Positions 10,988-21,239 of a DNA stretch of 64,000 bases are shown piece by piece. Both the position numbers and the translations under genes were made by a program. Source of the stretch: Aricia agestis (Eukaryota; Arthropoda; Insecta; Lepidoptera; Lycaenidae). The stretch spans positions 8,062,501 to 8,126,500 of the forward strand of contig NC_056422.1 of NCBI RefSeq assembly GCF_905147365.1, in the 5' to 3' direction. Positions within the stretch are counted from its first letter, which is position 1. Every line of letters starts with the position of its first letter. Under the pieces are notes generated by a model. The model searched no databases. It had not been told where the DNA came from and was given only the letters and a program-made list of their open reading frames with translations.

Positions 10988-11285
10988 CGGCCTCTGTGGC
11001 TCAGTTGGTGGGCTGTTGGTAGCTCAAGCCGGGGGTCACGGCTTTGAATCCCGCCGACGCAACGGAACAAAAAGTTTTTCAAAAGTTCCTGGGTTTTGGA
11101 TGTGTATTAAATATGTGTATCATATAATAAAAATCGTAAATATAGGTGTATATAGTATAAAAGTATTAAATATAATATTTCCGTTGTCTGACCTGTAACA
11201 CGAGTCCTTCAGGTACTTAGCACGGGGCCAGACTGACGTGGTGTGATCCGTGTGAAGCGTCCATAGATATTATTATTATTATTAT
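10988..11285 (+). mobile_element. tRNA-derived SINE, family 1, copy 1
   Basis: The head reads TGGCTCAGTTGG (A box) and TTTGAATCCC (diverged B box). The body contains CGGAACAAAAAGTTTTTCAA and the block ends in an (ATT)n run. Copies on the other strand at 28915-29185 and 53088-53260 share the layout; the 28915 copy keeps a perfect GGTTCGAATCC. Confidence 0.85.
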
Positions 11286-11747
11286 TATTCTCTTGTTCAG
11301 TGTTCACGCACACGAGCTCCAAAACATAATCGAAAATGTTGCCGTGGCCCGTGGGGGAATATTCGACCGTGTCATTGCTTACGAGTACCTTTGCCGTTGT
11401 AACGCAATATAAAAGTCTCAATAATGGCTGTTGCCAAGTCATGCGCGGACCGTTAATCACAAACTATTGCCATAATCGAAGCGTTAATATTAGCACGTTA
11501 TGAATGAGAGAAACCAGAACACGTCAACATCAGGTCCTTTAGCCAAAATATTTTCTTTAAAGCAAAAAAGAAAAAGTCTTGGCTACAGACTCAGATTAAT
11601 ATTACGTTACCGGCTGAATCGATTTTGTTAAAATTGCATGTGCTTAGTAGGTCTGACAATCAACACACAATACTAATTTATCTCGCCTTTAAGTTTTTAA
11701 GACAGCATCAATTAAGCATTTAAGTTTCAGATATAGGCATGACATAT
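11286..11747. other. No gene recognised
   Basis: Apparently unique DNA. An antisense frame at 11209-11460 starts in the SINE tail and looks accidental. Confidence 0.4.
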
Positions 11748-12100
11748 AATAATTCCCACACCGGTTTCGGTGACGGTTGTCGGTTTCATTGAAACCAGGC
11801 CAGTTACGCAGGAGTAATTTTTATCATGCTCGAGTGTGTGCGCTGTACACAAAAGCACTCTCTATTCCTTTTACTCTCATAACCCAATGAGGCGAAAAGA
11901 TCGACACGACTGGTGAAAGATCAGGCGCAGGACCGATTTTTTACATGCCCATCCGACGCATGGATCATCTTACAGACAATCGGATGATCAGCCTGCATTG
12001 TCCTAACCTAACTTGAAAATAACATGTTTCCAACGTGGGAATCGACCCCCACGACCTCCGAGTTGAGAGCTGCGCTCTATACGACTGGTCAACGGAAGTG
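11748..12100 (-). mobile_element. tRNA-derived SINE, family 2, copy 2
   Basis: On the minus strand the head contains GGTCGTGGGGGTCGATTCCC, a B-box region, and the body matches 497-817. This copy keeps the part of the head missing from copy 1. Confidence 0.75.
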
Positions 12101-12617
12101 TTTAAAAAAATTGACATAATATAATATATTATACAACTATTCCCACTACGTAGTACGTATACATGGTAAAATAATGTTTGCCGGGTCAGCTTACTGGAAG
12201 AATATTAAATGAAACTTTCAATATTATAATATAATAGATATATAATATAATAGATATTACTTTTTTTGAAATTACTTGATACTTTTAAAAATAGTAAACG
12301 AGCATTAAATACATTATAAATAATTGCAGAATAAAACAACATGTAAAATGGACGTTGACCGCCATTTTGAGCATTTCAAAATTGACGGGCAGCGTCTGTA
12401 ATTAAGTAACCCTTGTGTATGCCGACCTCTAACCACTCTAAAGTGGCTGGAACACGGAGACAGAAAATTTTCCCTTAAGTTTAACATCATCAGTTTATTT
12501 GACATTTATTTATTTAAATAATAGCTCTAACATTGCATTCATCTAGATTGCTTATGACCGGCTTCTGGGTTTTTTTTTAATTTTATCTATTCAGTAGCTC
12601 TTTCAATTGGCTTACCT

Positions 12618-12789
12618 GCGGGGCTAAAATGGTCGCTTTGGAGAAACATATTATGAATCATGGTCACTCTGCTTGCAATTCATGTCTAGTAATTCGTGCT
12701 AATTTGACATTCGTCAGTTTGACAGTTTTGACAATTAATTTGCTGAATTGATTGAGAGGAATTGCTAAATGTGACCATTTTAGCCCCGC
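12618..12789. mobile_element. Short TIR element
   Basis: Ends GCGGGGCTAAAATGGTC and GACCATTTTAGCCCCGC are perfect 17-bp inverted repeats around a 140-bp interior. MITE-like and non-coding. The remainder of 12101-12936 is AT-rich DNA with nothing recognised. Confidence 0.75.
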
Positions 12790-12936
12790 TGAAAATATTA
12801 AGTACTAATCAACAACGCGGCTGTTCAAAAGATAAACTATAATCAAGAAAATGGGCATTAGTCAAATTGCTAGATTTTATTTTCAGCATGTTTTTTTTAG
12901 AAAAAACACCACAAGCCATCATCATCATCATAATAT

Positions 12937-13483
12937 TGTTACGGTACATGGTATACGGACACGTGGTGCGCAAGTACATACTCGAACCTTCTAAAAAGGT
13001 CCAATGTTTGTTTACGTGTTTACCCTTTATTTGTTAGCGTGTTTGAATTTAGACCTTATGACTGAGTACATAAGGTCTAAATTAAATTCAACTTACTGCA
13101 CTTATCGCAAGGACGGCAGTTTTATTGTGGTACATGCCCGAGCCGCCTAGAAATTTCCCACGGTTGTTTACTTGTTTACGTGAATCGGGAAATTTCTGGA
13201 ATTCGTCTCGCCATATAAAAAGAGCCGCAGGCAGGCACGGCAAGTCAGTTCCTTTCGAGCTATCATCAAGGCGATTTCGGAGTGATCAATAGTGAGTGAA
13301 CCAGTGAAACCTGCGACTTGGCTACGACCTAGGACAGTGATAGTGCTTAGTGATTGGACCTAGTGATTAGTGTTTGGACTTAGTGCTAAGTGTTGTGACC
13401 TAGTGTTTAGTGCAGAGTTAATAAAGTCATCAAGAGAGTCACCAGGTCTTTCTCTCCAAATCCTCGAACTCTAGCACGTAACA
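12937..13483 (+). repeat. 5' LTR
   Basis: Begins TGTTACGG and ends CACGTAACA. It includes a TATA box (13214-13220), a TCAGT initiator about 30 bp later (13245-13249), AATAAA at 13420-13425 and several TAGTG-spaced short repeats between 13330 and 13415. Confidence 0.97.
13214..13249 (+). promoter_or_regulatory. LTR core promoter (TATA plus TCAGT initiator)
   Basis: TATAAAA at 13214 and TCAGT at 13245 have spacing typical of arthropod pol II promoters. The same pair recurs in the 3' LTR. Confidence 0.7.
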
Positions 13484-13485
13484 AC

Positions 13486-13502
13486 TGGTGTCAGAAGTGC
13501 GA
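13486..13502 (+). promoter_or_regulatory. Primer binding site
   Basis: TGGTGTCAGAAGTGCGA begins two bases after the 5' LTR. TGG at the start matches the CCA end of a tRNA. Which tRNA is used I cannot say without a tRNA list. Confidence 0.7.
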
Positions 13503-13509
13503 TTTGGAG

Positions 13510-14961
13510 ATGCCATTGACTCCGAGAGAGGACTTCAAGGGGAGTGTCAGGACAAGGGCGCAGCGAGCTGCTGCCATTGACTCCGAGAGAGGAGTTGCGG
13601 AGGCCACACCCACTGGGGACCAAGCTCCGCCCACTGGCTCCGCCCACCGGGACACGCCCACTGGCCACGCCCCTCAGGCTCCGCCCAATTTGGGCGTGGC
13701 CACGCCCACTAGCTCCGCCCACCGGGACGCGCCCACTGACCACGCCCCTCAGGCCGTGGCCACGCCCACTCAGGCCACGCCCACTGGCTCCGCCCACCAG
13801 GCCACTCCCACTGGCTCCGCCCACTGGGCCCCGCCTGCTCAGGCTCCGTCGACCACCTCCATCCATCCTGCCACGCCCGTTGTTTCTGCAACCCCTCAAA
13901 TGGCTCCTCAATTGGAAAGCATAATTGAGTTAATCCAGGCTTTGCAAGATTCTCAAAGGGCAATGATGGAGGCACAAGACCGCAGGTTCGGCGCTTTGCA
14001 AGAGTCACAAGAGCAACAAAAGGACCTCCAAGAGAAAGCGCTTCTGGCTATAAAGGATGTCAGTGACACAGTGACTACGCTTCGTAAAGATGTCGACGTA
14101 ATCGACGAACGAGTTACCGGGCTAGGATTGGATATGGAAAATGTGAAAACCAACATCACCGAACTACAGAAGAAAGTAGTGCGCCTGGAAACCACAGGAG
14201 TCGCGACGTGTAGTGGAAATTCTGGAGTGGCACATGGGCCAAGAGTAAAAGTGCCACCATACGACGGTACTACTTCCTGGAACGCTTATCGTCAGCAATT
14301 CCAGACGGTTGCTTCTGCCAACGGATGGACTGACGAACAATGCCTGACCGCTCTTACTGTCGCGCTCAGAGGGCAAGCCTTGTCAGTCCTGGAAGCACAT
14401 ACAGGAAATGGGTTCAAAGACCTAATGGAGGCCCTTGAATCCAGATACGGGGAGCGACACCTGGAGCACGTGTTCCGTGCTCAACTTCGTGACAGAGTCC
14501 AACGCTCAGTAGAGGGACTACAACAATGGGCGTTGGAAATTGAAAAACTGGTCAAGAAGGCACACCCAGGAGCCGATTCCAAGATGATCGACACGAATAT
14601 TGTATAAGCATTTGTCGACGGAATCAGGGACCTAGAGGTCAGAGCTGCAGTGAGGCTACGTCATCACACCTCGCTAAAGGAAGCATTGGCGCATGCTTTA
14701 GAGGTCGAGGCTGTTCGGCGTGATATACGGCAGACCCATAAGATTCACGAGGTGTCTGAGGAAGTCAAGGAGGTTAAGGCTCCTACGAAGAAGAATTTTG
14801 GAGTCATGTGCTACAAGTGTGGCGAGAGGGGCCATCTTCAGCTCAACTGCCCGCAGAAGGAGACTCAGATGGCAAGAATGAAAAGACTCGAAGAACGCAT
14901 TGAACAAATAGAGCAGCGGAAAGAAACTTCGTCCCCTGTCCGGGATCAGGGAAACGAATAA
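13510..14961 (+). pseudogene. gag: gag of the LTR retrotransposon, interrupted by TAA
   Basis: Gag forms the particle and packages the RNA. The frame opens at ATG 13510. It has an N-terminal Pro/Thr/Ala/His-rich region coded by imperfect tandem repeats of CACGCCCACTGGCTCCGCC (about 13600-13840), then a predicted coiled coil (residues ~150-230), then a capsid-like region. A TAA at 14605-14607 stops it after 365 codons. The same frame then resumes without other stops to a zinc knuckle CYKCGERGHLQLNC (14809-14850, C-X2-C-X4-H-X4-C) and ends at TAA 14959-14961. The internal stop looks like a single point change. Either this copy makes only truncated Gag or the stop is suppressed; the former is likelier. 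Confidence 0.9.
14949..14955 (+). promoter_or_regulatory. gag-pol -1 frameshift slippery site
   Basis: G GGA AAC in the gag frame is a canonical X XXY YYZ heptamer, placed one codon before the gag stop (14959). The pol frame is exactly -1 relative to gag and is open from before this site to the end of pol. Downstream GGGGC (14975-14979) and GCCCC (about 15002-15006) could form a stimulatory stem. Confidence 0.75.
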
Positions 14962-17900
14962 AAGCCAGGACTGAGGGGCGAGTACTGGCTGACGCGGAGG
15001 AAGCCCCGATAACTGTTATCTCCCAAGCATGCAGCGGGAATAGTCTTGTGATTCAGGGGACTATTAACAGGACGGATTGCAAAATGACTCTAGACACAGG
15101 AGCCTCTAGAACGATAGTGAACCCAAATCTGGTAAAAACCGCAAGAAGGCACAAGAGGAGAATTAACTGTCGGCTCCTTACTGCCTCCGGTCAGCCAATA
15201 CCCGTCCTGGGAGAAATGTCAGTTACGATTAATGTAGGGGGATCCTCATACCCTCATGACGTTATCGTGGCTGAGATTATGGATGATTGCATCTTGGGTT
15301 TGGATTTCATGAAGAAGCACAACTGTAGAATTAATGTCGCTGACGGAGTTTTCAAGTGTGGTGAAGAAGAAATTTTCATCCTTGGAGGCACCTGCGGGAA
15401 AGTTGAATGTGTAAAGAAAGTCATAATACCTGGACGTGCGGAAGCTCGGGTGCTGGTGAAACTACCGCCAGCTGGAAAGAAGAAGTCAAACAGATGCGTG
15501 TTAATCGAAGACACACCTACCAAGACATCAGCGCAAAAATTGATGACGGCAAGAACCCTTGTTAGTGGAAGCAGTAACGCTGTGGTCAGAGTTTTGAATC
15601 TTGGTGATCGCGAGATCTGCTTGAACAAAGGTGACGTCATTGGAAAGTGCGAGGAAGTTGTCTGGATGAGAAAGTGTAATTCGATCACAGGCTCAGACTC
15701 AGCAAACACCAGCAACTATGGAATAGTGACTGAGCTATTCGATGACTGCAAGAGTAATCTGACTTATTCGCAGAGCATGAAAGCTAAGAAGTTTTTACAA
15801 CGCCACGCGAATATCTTCTCCAGTCAGGAAGGCGACCTTGGAAGAACGTCGATGGTTCAGCACAGGATAGATACCGGAAGCGAGAACCCAATTCGTCAAC
15901 GAGCAAGACGGATACCCATTGCAAAGGAAAAAGAAGTTGAAGGCCTTTTGGAGGAGATGAGAAGGCATAAGATTATTGAACCGTCTGCAAGTCCGTGGTG
16001 CTCACCAGTTGTATTAGTGAAGAAGAAAGATGGCAGCACAAGATTTTGTGTGGACTACAGACGTCTCAATGATGTCACTAAGAAGGACAGCTATCCATTA
16101 CCTCGAATCGACGACACTCTGGATACCTTGAGTGGCATGAAATGGTTCTCGACCCTGGACCTGAAATCTGGATACTGGCAGGTGGAAATTCATCCAAAAG
16201 ACAAGGAGAAGACAGCGTTCTCCACCGGTAAAGGTCTATGGCAGTTTAACGTCATGCCCTTTGGATTGTGCAACGCACCTGCCACATTTGAGCGACTCAT
16301 GGAGTGTGTACTGGCAGGCTTAGTTGGAGAGGCTTGCTTAGTCTACTTGGACGACGTCATCATTGTTGGCCGCGACTTCGAGGACCATTTGCGAAACTTA
16401 GAACGAGTTTTCGCCAAAATAGAGGGGGCCAAGTTAAAGTTGAATCCGAAAAAGTGTCGTTTATTCAGGAGTAAGGTGAACTATCTCGGCCATGTTATCT
16501 CCAGTGATGGAATTCAGACGGACCCGGAGAAACTAGAAGCAGTCCAAAATTGGCCAACCCCTAAGAACAAAACCGAAGTGCGGGCATTTCTCGGCCTATG
16601 CTCCTACTACAGGCGTTTTGTTAAGGGATTCTCAGAGATAGCCAAGCCATTACATCGGCTGACAGAAGATAAACGACAGTTTATTTGGGACGAGACTTCC
16701 GAAGATTCTTTTCAAGAACTAAAGAAACATCTGTGTGAAACACCAATCCTGGGGTATCCACAACCTGAAGGTCAGTTTATAGTCGACACGGACGCAAGCA
16801 ACACGGCCATTGGAGGGGTGTTATCTCAAAAACAGGGTGAAAGAGAAGTTGTAATTGCATATTTCAGCAAATCTTTATCTAAGCCAGAGAGAAACTACTG
16901 TGTGACAAGAAGAGAACTCTTGGCTGTCGTAAAGACGCTACAACATTTCAGCAAGTATCTCATCGGCAGACAGTTTCTACTGCGAACTGATCACGCAGCC
17001 TTGAAGTGGCTACTACAATTCAAGAACCCAGAAGGCCAAGTAGCTCGATGGATAGAACAACTCCAGGAGTATGACTTCAAGACGGAACACCGCAGCGGAA
17101 AGTCGCATGGGAATGCCGACGCACTCTCACGAAGGCCGTGTTCAGAAGACTGCAAACATTGTGTTAAGCAGGAATCTAATGAAGTAACATTAAAGTTAAC
17201 GAAAACAAGTCCTTTGGGTCCATGGGAGAATGATGGTATGAGAGAGGCTCAAGAAAGAGATGACGACCTTCGACACATCATCACATGGAAGAAACGGGAT
17301 GACGTAAAGCCAATCTGGAGTGAGGTTGCACCCACTGGCGCTGTCACTAAGGCGTACTGGGCGCAATGGGACAGTCTGATTCTTCAAAACGGAATACTTT
17401 ACCGGAAATGGGAGAAGACCAACGGCAGAGAGTTCCATCTTCAGATAGTTGTCCCAAGAACGAGAGTACCGGATGTTCTCCGTGAAATGCATGATGGCGT
17501 ATCAGGAGGTCATCTAGGAGTAAAGAGGACGTTAACGAAAGTGCGAGAACGATTCTACTGGTTGCATTGTCGAGATGATGTACAGGATTGGTGCCGCAAA
17601 TGCACTACTTGCGCTGCAGTGAAGGGACCACAGACAAGGAGCCGTGGGAGCCTGCGCTTGTATAACGTTGGCGCACCGTGGGAACGAATCGCAGTTGACG
17701 TAGCTGGGCCATTTCCTGTAACGGAATCAGGAAACAAGTATTTCATGGTTGTCATGGATTACTTCACCAAATGGCCCGAAGTGTTCGCCATACCAAACCA
17801 GGAAGCTACAACAGTTGCTTCTAAGCTAGTCGAAGAAGTAATATCTCGCTTTGGTGTGCCTCTAGAAATCCATTCCGATCAGGGCAGGAATTTCGAATCG

Positions 17901-18548
17901 CAGGTCTTCCAGGAAGTGTGCAGAATTTTGGGAATGCATAAAACGAGGACCACCGCGTACCATCCACAGTCTGATGGAATGGTTGAGAGATTTAACCAGA
18001 CCCTTGAGGGGAATTTGGCGAAATTGGTAGATGACAAACAAAAGGACTGGGACAAGTATATACCACTCTTCCTTCTGTCGTACCGTACCGCCGAGCATGA
18101 GAGCATAAAAGCTACCCCGGCGTATGTCAATTACGGTAGAGAACTACGAGTACCAGTAGACCTTTTGACAGGAGGATCACCGGAAGAACCAAAGACCGTA
18201 CCAGATTATGTCTGCGATTTAAGGGAAAAGATGCGTTATATACACGCCATGGTTCGGGAAAATGGGTTACAGTCAAGTGAGAACATGAAGACCAGATACG
18301 ACCGGAAATCGAATACAAGCGGCTTCGAAGAAGGGTCACTGGTGTGGCTGCATAACCCAACTCGCCGAAAAGGCAAATCTCCAAAGTTGCAGACCAAGTG
18401 GGACGGCCCATACAAAGTGGTTACCCGATTGAATGACGTGACTTACAGGATTCAAAAGCAACCAAGAGGGACATTCAAAGTGGTACACATAGACCGTCTG
18501 GCGCGTTACCATGGCAGTAACAATGATGCTCGGGACGAGCATCTCTAA
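14952..18548 (+). CDS. pol: pol polyprotein: protease, RT, RNase H, integrase
   Basis: Copies element RNA into DNA and inserts it in the genome. No ATG is needed if it is made by -1 frameshift; the first clear domain starts near 15048. Counting from 15048: protease LDTGAS at residues 15-20; reverse transcriptase with YLDD at 433-436 after FGLCNAPATF; RNase H VDTDAS with Asp 580; integrase zinc-binding HHCC (His 815, His 822, Cys 849, Cys 852) and DDE core Asp 884, Asp 944, Glu 980, a D-D(35)-E spacing; then a GPY/F-like module WDGPYKV from 1118. The order RT-RNase H-integrase defines Ty3/Gypsy. The 1,166-codon stretch has no stop or frameshift, so pol looks intact. There is no chromodomain or envelope. 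Confidence 0.95.
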   Translation, partial: KRIKARTEGRVLADAEEAPITVISQACSGNSLVIQGTINRTDCKMTLDTGASRTIVNPNLVKTARRHKRRINCRLLTASGQPIPVLGEMSVTINVGGSSYPHDVIVAEIMDDCILGLDFMKKHNCRINVADGVFKCGEEEIFILGGTCGKVECVKKVIIPGRAEARVLVKLPPAGKKKSNRCVLIEDTPTKTSAQKLMTARTLVSGSSNAVVRVLNLGDREICLNKGDVIGKCEEVVWMRKCNSITGSDSANTSNYGIVTELFDDCKSNLTYSQSMKAKKFLQRHANIFSSQEGDLGRTSMVQHRIDTGSENPIRQRARRIPIAKEKEVEGLLEEMRRHKIIEPSASPWCSPVVLVKKKDGSTRFCVDYRRLNDVTKKDSYPLPRIDDTLDTLSGMKWFSTLDLKSGYWQVEIHPKDKEKTAFSTGKGLWQFNVMPFGLCNAPATFERLMECVLAGLVGEACLVYLDDVIIVGRDFEDHLRNLERVFAKIEGAKLKLNPKKCRLFRSKVNYLGHVISSDGIQTDPEKLEAVQNWPTPKNKTEVRAFLGLCSYYRRFVKGFSEIAKPLHRLTEDKRQFIWDETSEDSFQELKKHLCETPILGYPQPEGQFIVDTDASNTAIGGVLSQKQGEREVVIAYFSKSLSKPERNYCVTRRELLAVVKTLQHFSKYLIGRQFLLRTDHAALKWLLQFKNPEGQVARWIEQLQEYDFKTEHRSGKSHGNADALSRRPCSEDCKHCVKQESNEVTLKLTKTSPLGPWENDGMREAQERDDDLRHIITWKKRDDVKPIWSEVAPTGAVTKAYWAQWDSLILQNGILYRKWEKTNGREFHLQIVVPRTRVPDVLREMHDGVSGGHLGVKRTLTKVRERFYWLHCRDDVQDWCRKCTTCAAVKGPQTRSRGSLRLYNVGAPWERIAVDVAGPFPVTESGNKYFMVVMDYFTKWPEVFAIPNQEATTVASKLVEEVISRFGVPLEIHSDQGRNFESQVFQEVCRILGMHKTRTTAYHPQSDGMVERFNQTLEGNLAKLVDDKQKDWDKYIPLFLLSYRTAEHESIKATPAYVNYGRELRVPVDLLTGGSPEEPKTVPDYVCDLREKMRYIHAMVRENGLQSSENMKTRYDRKSNTSGFEEGSLVWLHNPTRRKGKSPKLQTKWDGPYKVVTRLNDVTYRIQKQPRGTFKVVHIDRLARYHGSNNDARDEHL

Positions 18549-18559
18549 GAGGGGAGTAG
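18547..18559 (+). promoter_or_regulatory. Polypurine tract
   Basis: AAGAGGGGAGTAG immediately precedes the 3' LTR and overlaps the pol stop codon by two bases. It primes plus-strand synthesis in this class of element. Confidence 0.75.
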
Positions 18560-19106
18560 TGTTACGGTACATGGTATACGGACACGTGGTGCGCAAGTAC
18601 ATACTCGAACCTTCTAAAAAGGTCCAATGTTTGTTTACGTGTTTACCCTTTATTTGTTAGCGTGTTTGAATTTAGACCTTATGACTGAGTACATAAGGTC
18701 TAAATTAAATTCAACTTACTGCACTTATCGCAAGGACGGCAGTTTTATTGTGGTACATGCCCGAGCCGCCTAGAAATTTCCCACGGTTGTTTACTTGTTT
18801 ACGTGAATCGGGAAATTTCTGGAATTCGTCTCGCCATATAAAAAGAGCCGCAGGCAGGCACGGCAAGTCAGTTCCTTTCGAGCTATCATCAAGGCGATTT
18901 CGGAGTGATCAATAGTGAGTGAACCAGTGAAACCTGCGACTTGGCTACGACCTAGGACAGTGATAGTGCTTAGTGATTGGACCTAGTGATTAGTGTTTGG
19001 ACTTAGTGCTAAGTGTTGTGACCTAGTGTTTAGTGCAGAGTTAATAAAGTCATCAAGAGAGTCACCAGGTCTTTCTCTCCAAATCCTCGAACTCTAGCAC
19101 GTAACA
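18560..19106 (+). repeat. 3' LTR
   Basis: 547 bp; I found no difference from the 5' LTR on reading. Ends at CACGTAACA, followed by the ATAT target duplication. Confidence 0.97.
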
Positions 19107-19110
19107 ATAT

Positions 19111-19911
19111 TAATACGCGAACGAAAAACTTTGTAACCCTTTTTACGAAAAAAGGGGAAACGTAGGTGCATGAAATTTTGCACAGTTATAGTTTATATGG
19201 TGAAGGAGTGCATCGAACTAATATTATTTTGAAATTATGCTTTTATCATACATTTTTTTTATGAAATAAGGGGGCAAACGAGTAAACGGGTCACCTGATG
19301 GAAAGCAACTTCCGTCGCACATGGACACTCGCAGCATCAGAAGAGCTGCAGGTGCGTTGCCGGCCTTTTAAGAGAGAATAGGGTAATAGGGGAGTTTAGG
19401 GAAGGGAAGGGAATAGGGGAGGGTAGGGAAGGGAATAGGGTAGGGGATTGGGCATCCGGTAAACTCACTCACTCGGCGAAACACAGCGCAAGCGCTGTTT
19501 CACGCCGGTTTTCTGTGAGAAGTGGTATTTCTCCGGTCGAGCCGGCCCATTCGTGCCGAAGCATGGCTCTCCCACGTATAAAACATTACAGACACTACAA
19601 CACACACACATGAGAAATGACAGATTTTTGAGTGACAAGCCTATACATACGAATTATACTCTTTTTATTTATGGTTGAACTGAACTCTGTTGACAACAAG
19701 TTGACAAATGGAAAATGGATTAAGTATAGTTTTTTTTATTGAATCTTAGATACTATTAAACAATGCTTACACGGCCAGTCTGAGATCAGGTAAGTCCCAG
19801 AGACAAGAGTTGAAAAAAAAATGTCAATGTTTTTTACAAAATATAGGTAGGTAGCAGTCCTAATATCGTTGAAATTAAGGTCGAATTTCGACCATTGGGC
19901 GATCTCTAGTT
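19111..19911 (+). repeat. Family A repeat, copy 2, split by a poly(A) repeat
   Basis: Matches 1-414 from 19181 on and also keeps sequence to the left that is cut off in copy 1. It is interrupted at 19253-19576 by an inverted family S element. Copy 1 gives the empty site (ACATTTTTTTAACAAATAAAA). Confidence 0.75.
19253..19576 (-). mobile_element. Poly(A) SINE-like repeat (family S), copy 2, nested
   Basis: Reads poly(T), TATGAAATAAGGGGGC and on to GGCTCTCCCACGT. The minisatellite section is expanded with GGGAAGGGAAGGGAATAGGG units. Confidence 0.85.
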
Positions 19912-20305
19912 TAAACAAATCGTCATTAGTACCTTATAAATAAATAAAATAAAATATTTTTTTATTCAAAATGGGTATTACGATACACTTTTTGAAAGTC
20001 GAAGTCTTAGTACTATGACAATGTTTTATTTACCACATGGTAAATGAAAGTCAGTTTCAAACCTCTTACGTTATATCTCATAGGTCTGATTTCTAAAATG
20101 GAGTTGTGTTAAATATTTAGCTGCATGAAATTTAACGTTGCAGGCAGCTGTTGCATTCACTACGCAGTCTAGTTTAGTTCTAGGAATGTGACTTTGATAT
20201 ATCCAAACGGAATTTGCTATGTAATATACGTAGAGACCAATTTCGCTATTTTAATGTTGCAGTAATACAGTTTCTAACCTGCTGGGACTCAATCATTAAC
20301 AAAAT
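19912..20305. other. No gene recognised
   Basis: AT-rich, apparently unique DNA with no convincing frames or repeats. Confidence 0.4.
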
Positions 20306-20524
20306 AATATAATCAAATATTATAAAAATAAGTCGGGTTTTCCTTCCTGACGCTATAACACCAGAACGCACGAACCGATTTCCACGGTTTTACATTCGTT
20401 GGAAAGGTCTCGGGCTCCGGGGTCGGGTCGGGTCTATAGAAAAGAAATCAGAAAAAACTTTAAGAGAAAAGCAGGAAAACAGGGTAAATCATTTTATGGC
20501 AAAACAACGTTTGAGGGACAGCTA
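20306..20524 (+). mobile_element. Helitron-like 3' terminal fragment
   Basis: Ends GAGGGACAGCTAG followed by T, the CTAG/T end of non-autonomous Helitrons. Related sequence ends at 32094 and, on the other strand, starts at 59622. Confidence 0.55.
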
Positions 20525-20527
20525 GTA

Positions 20528-20755
20528 TTTAATAAAACTACAAACTGGTATTCTTATGACTGTCAAATCACTAGCTTAACGTCAAAACTCCGTTAAATCG
20601 TTAGAATATGTAAAAACATAATATATATATATATATATTTAAAAACTCCGTTAAATCGTTAGAATATGTTCTAACGATTTATCGGAGTTTTGTCGTTAAG
20701 CTAGTATGATTTAACAGTCATAAGAATGCCACTTTGTAGTTTTATTAAATTAAAA
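20528..20755. repeat. Palindrome with AT-rich loop
   Basis: Arms share ATTCTTATGACTGT, CTAGCTTAACG and CTCCGTTAAATCGTTAGAA in inverted order. The loop contains a (TA)n run, and one arm segment is repeated on both sides of it. Foldback-like. Confidence 0.75.
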
Positions 20756-21239
20756 CTGCATTAAAACCAAAACGAAGCTGTGTTGCTATTGAATTGAGGG
20801 TATGTCAGATGAAGCTATGGCGCTCAATGCGCCTTTTGATAACGCGCCTTTAGTACTACTTTACTAGCGAAAACCTTTGTTATTAACTTATATTGTGTAA
20901 TTGTAAATATTTTGGTAAAGAATAATAAATAAAGAAAGATGATAACGCGAGTTGAGCTCTATAGAGTATGAGCCAGCGACGGCTAGACTTACCTCATTTT
21001 ATAAAAGCTGAAAGTTTACCTGCTTGTGACCTTTACAGATGTAAAAACGACCAGCAATTATGGAGTTTTAGTCACGGTTACTTTAGTAGGAGGTATCCAG
21101 TTCTGAAGGGCTACCTGACCTTCGAGTGAGAGTAAAGCTCAATTTTAAGGAATCTCGTCCTCCAGTGCCGAGCCCTCAAACTTTCTTAAAGAATTAGACT
21201 TTGAGGGTGTCCGGCAGTGGGAAGCACCTCCTCCACACA
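20756..21239. other. Non-coding, with a short dispersed repeat
   Basis: 20995-21110 contains AAAGCTGAAAGTTTAC and GACCAGCAATTATGGAGTTT. A diverged copy lies inverted at about 48030-48130. No gene recognised. Confidence 0.45.

Larger units (their letters stand above)
12937..19106 (+). mobile_element. Full-length Ty3/Gypsy LTR retrotransposon
   Basis: 6,170 bp with two 547-bp LTRs that read as identical throughout, flanked by a 4-bp ATAT duplication (12933-12936 and 19107-19110). Order: LTR, primer site, gag, protease, reverse transcriptase, RNase H, integrase, polypurine tract, LTR. There is no envelope-like frame between integrase and the 3' LTR. The LTR identity implies a very recent insertion, yet gag has an in-frame TAA, so this copy is probably not autonomous. 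It inserted into DNA that continues as the family A repeat at 19107-19911. Confidence 0.97.

Noticed and set aside
13471..13911. 146-codon antisense frame, Gly/Arg/Ser-rich
   Set aside because: By-product of the GC-rich tandem repeats at the start of gag.
15254..15715. 153-codon antisense frame inside pol
   Set aside because: Shadow of the protease/RT coding strand.
18549..18559. Envelope gene downstream of pol
   Set aside because: Only 11 bp separate the pol stop from the 3' LTR, so there is no room for one.
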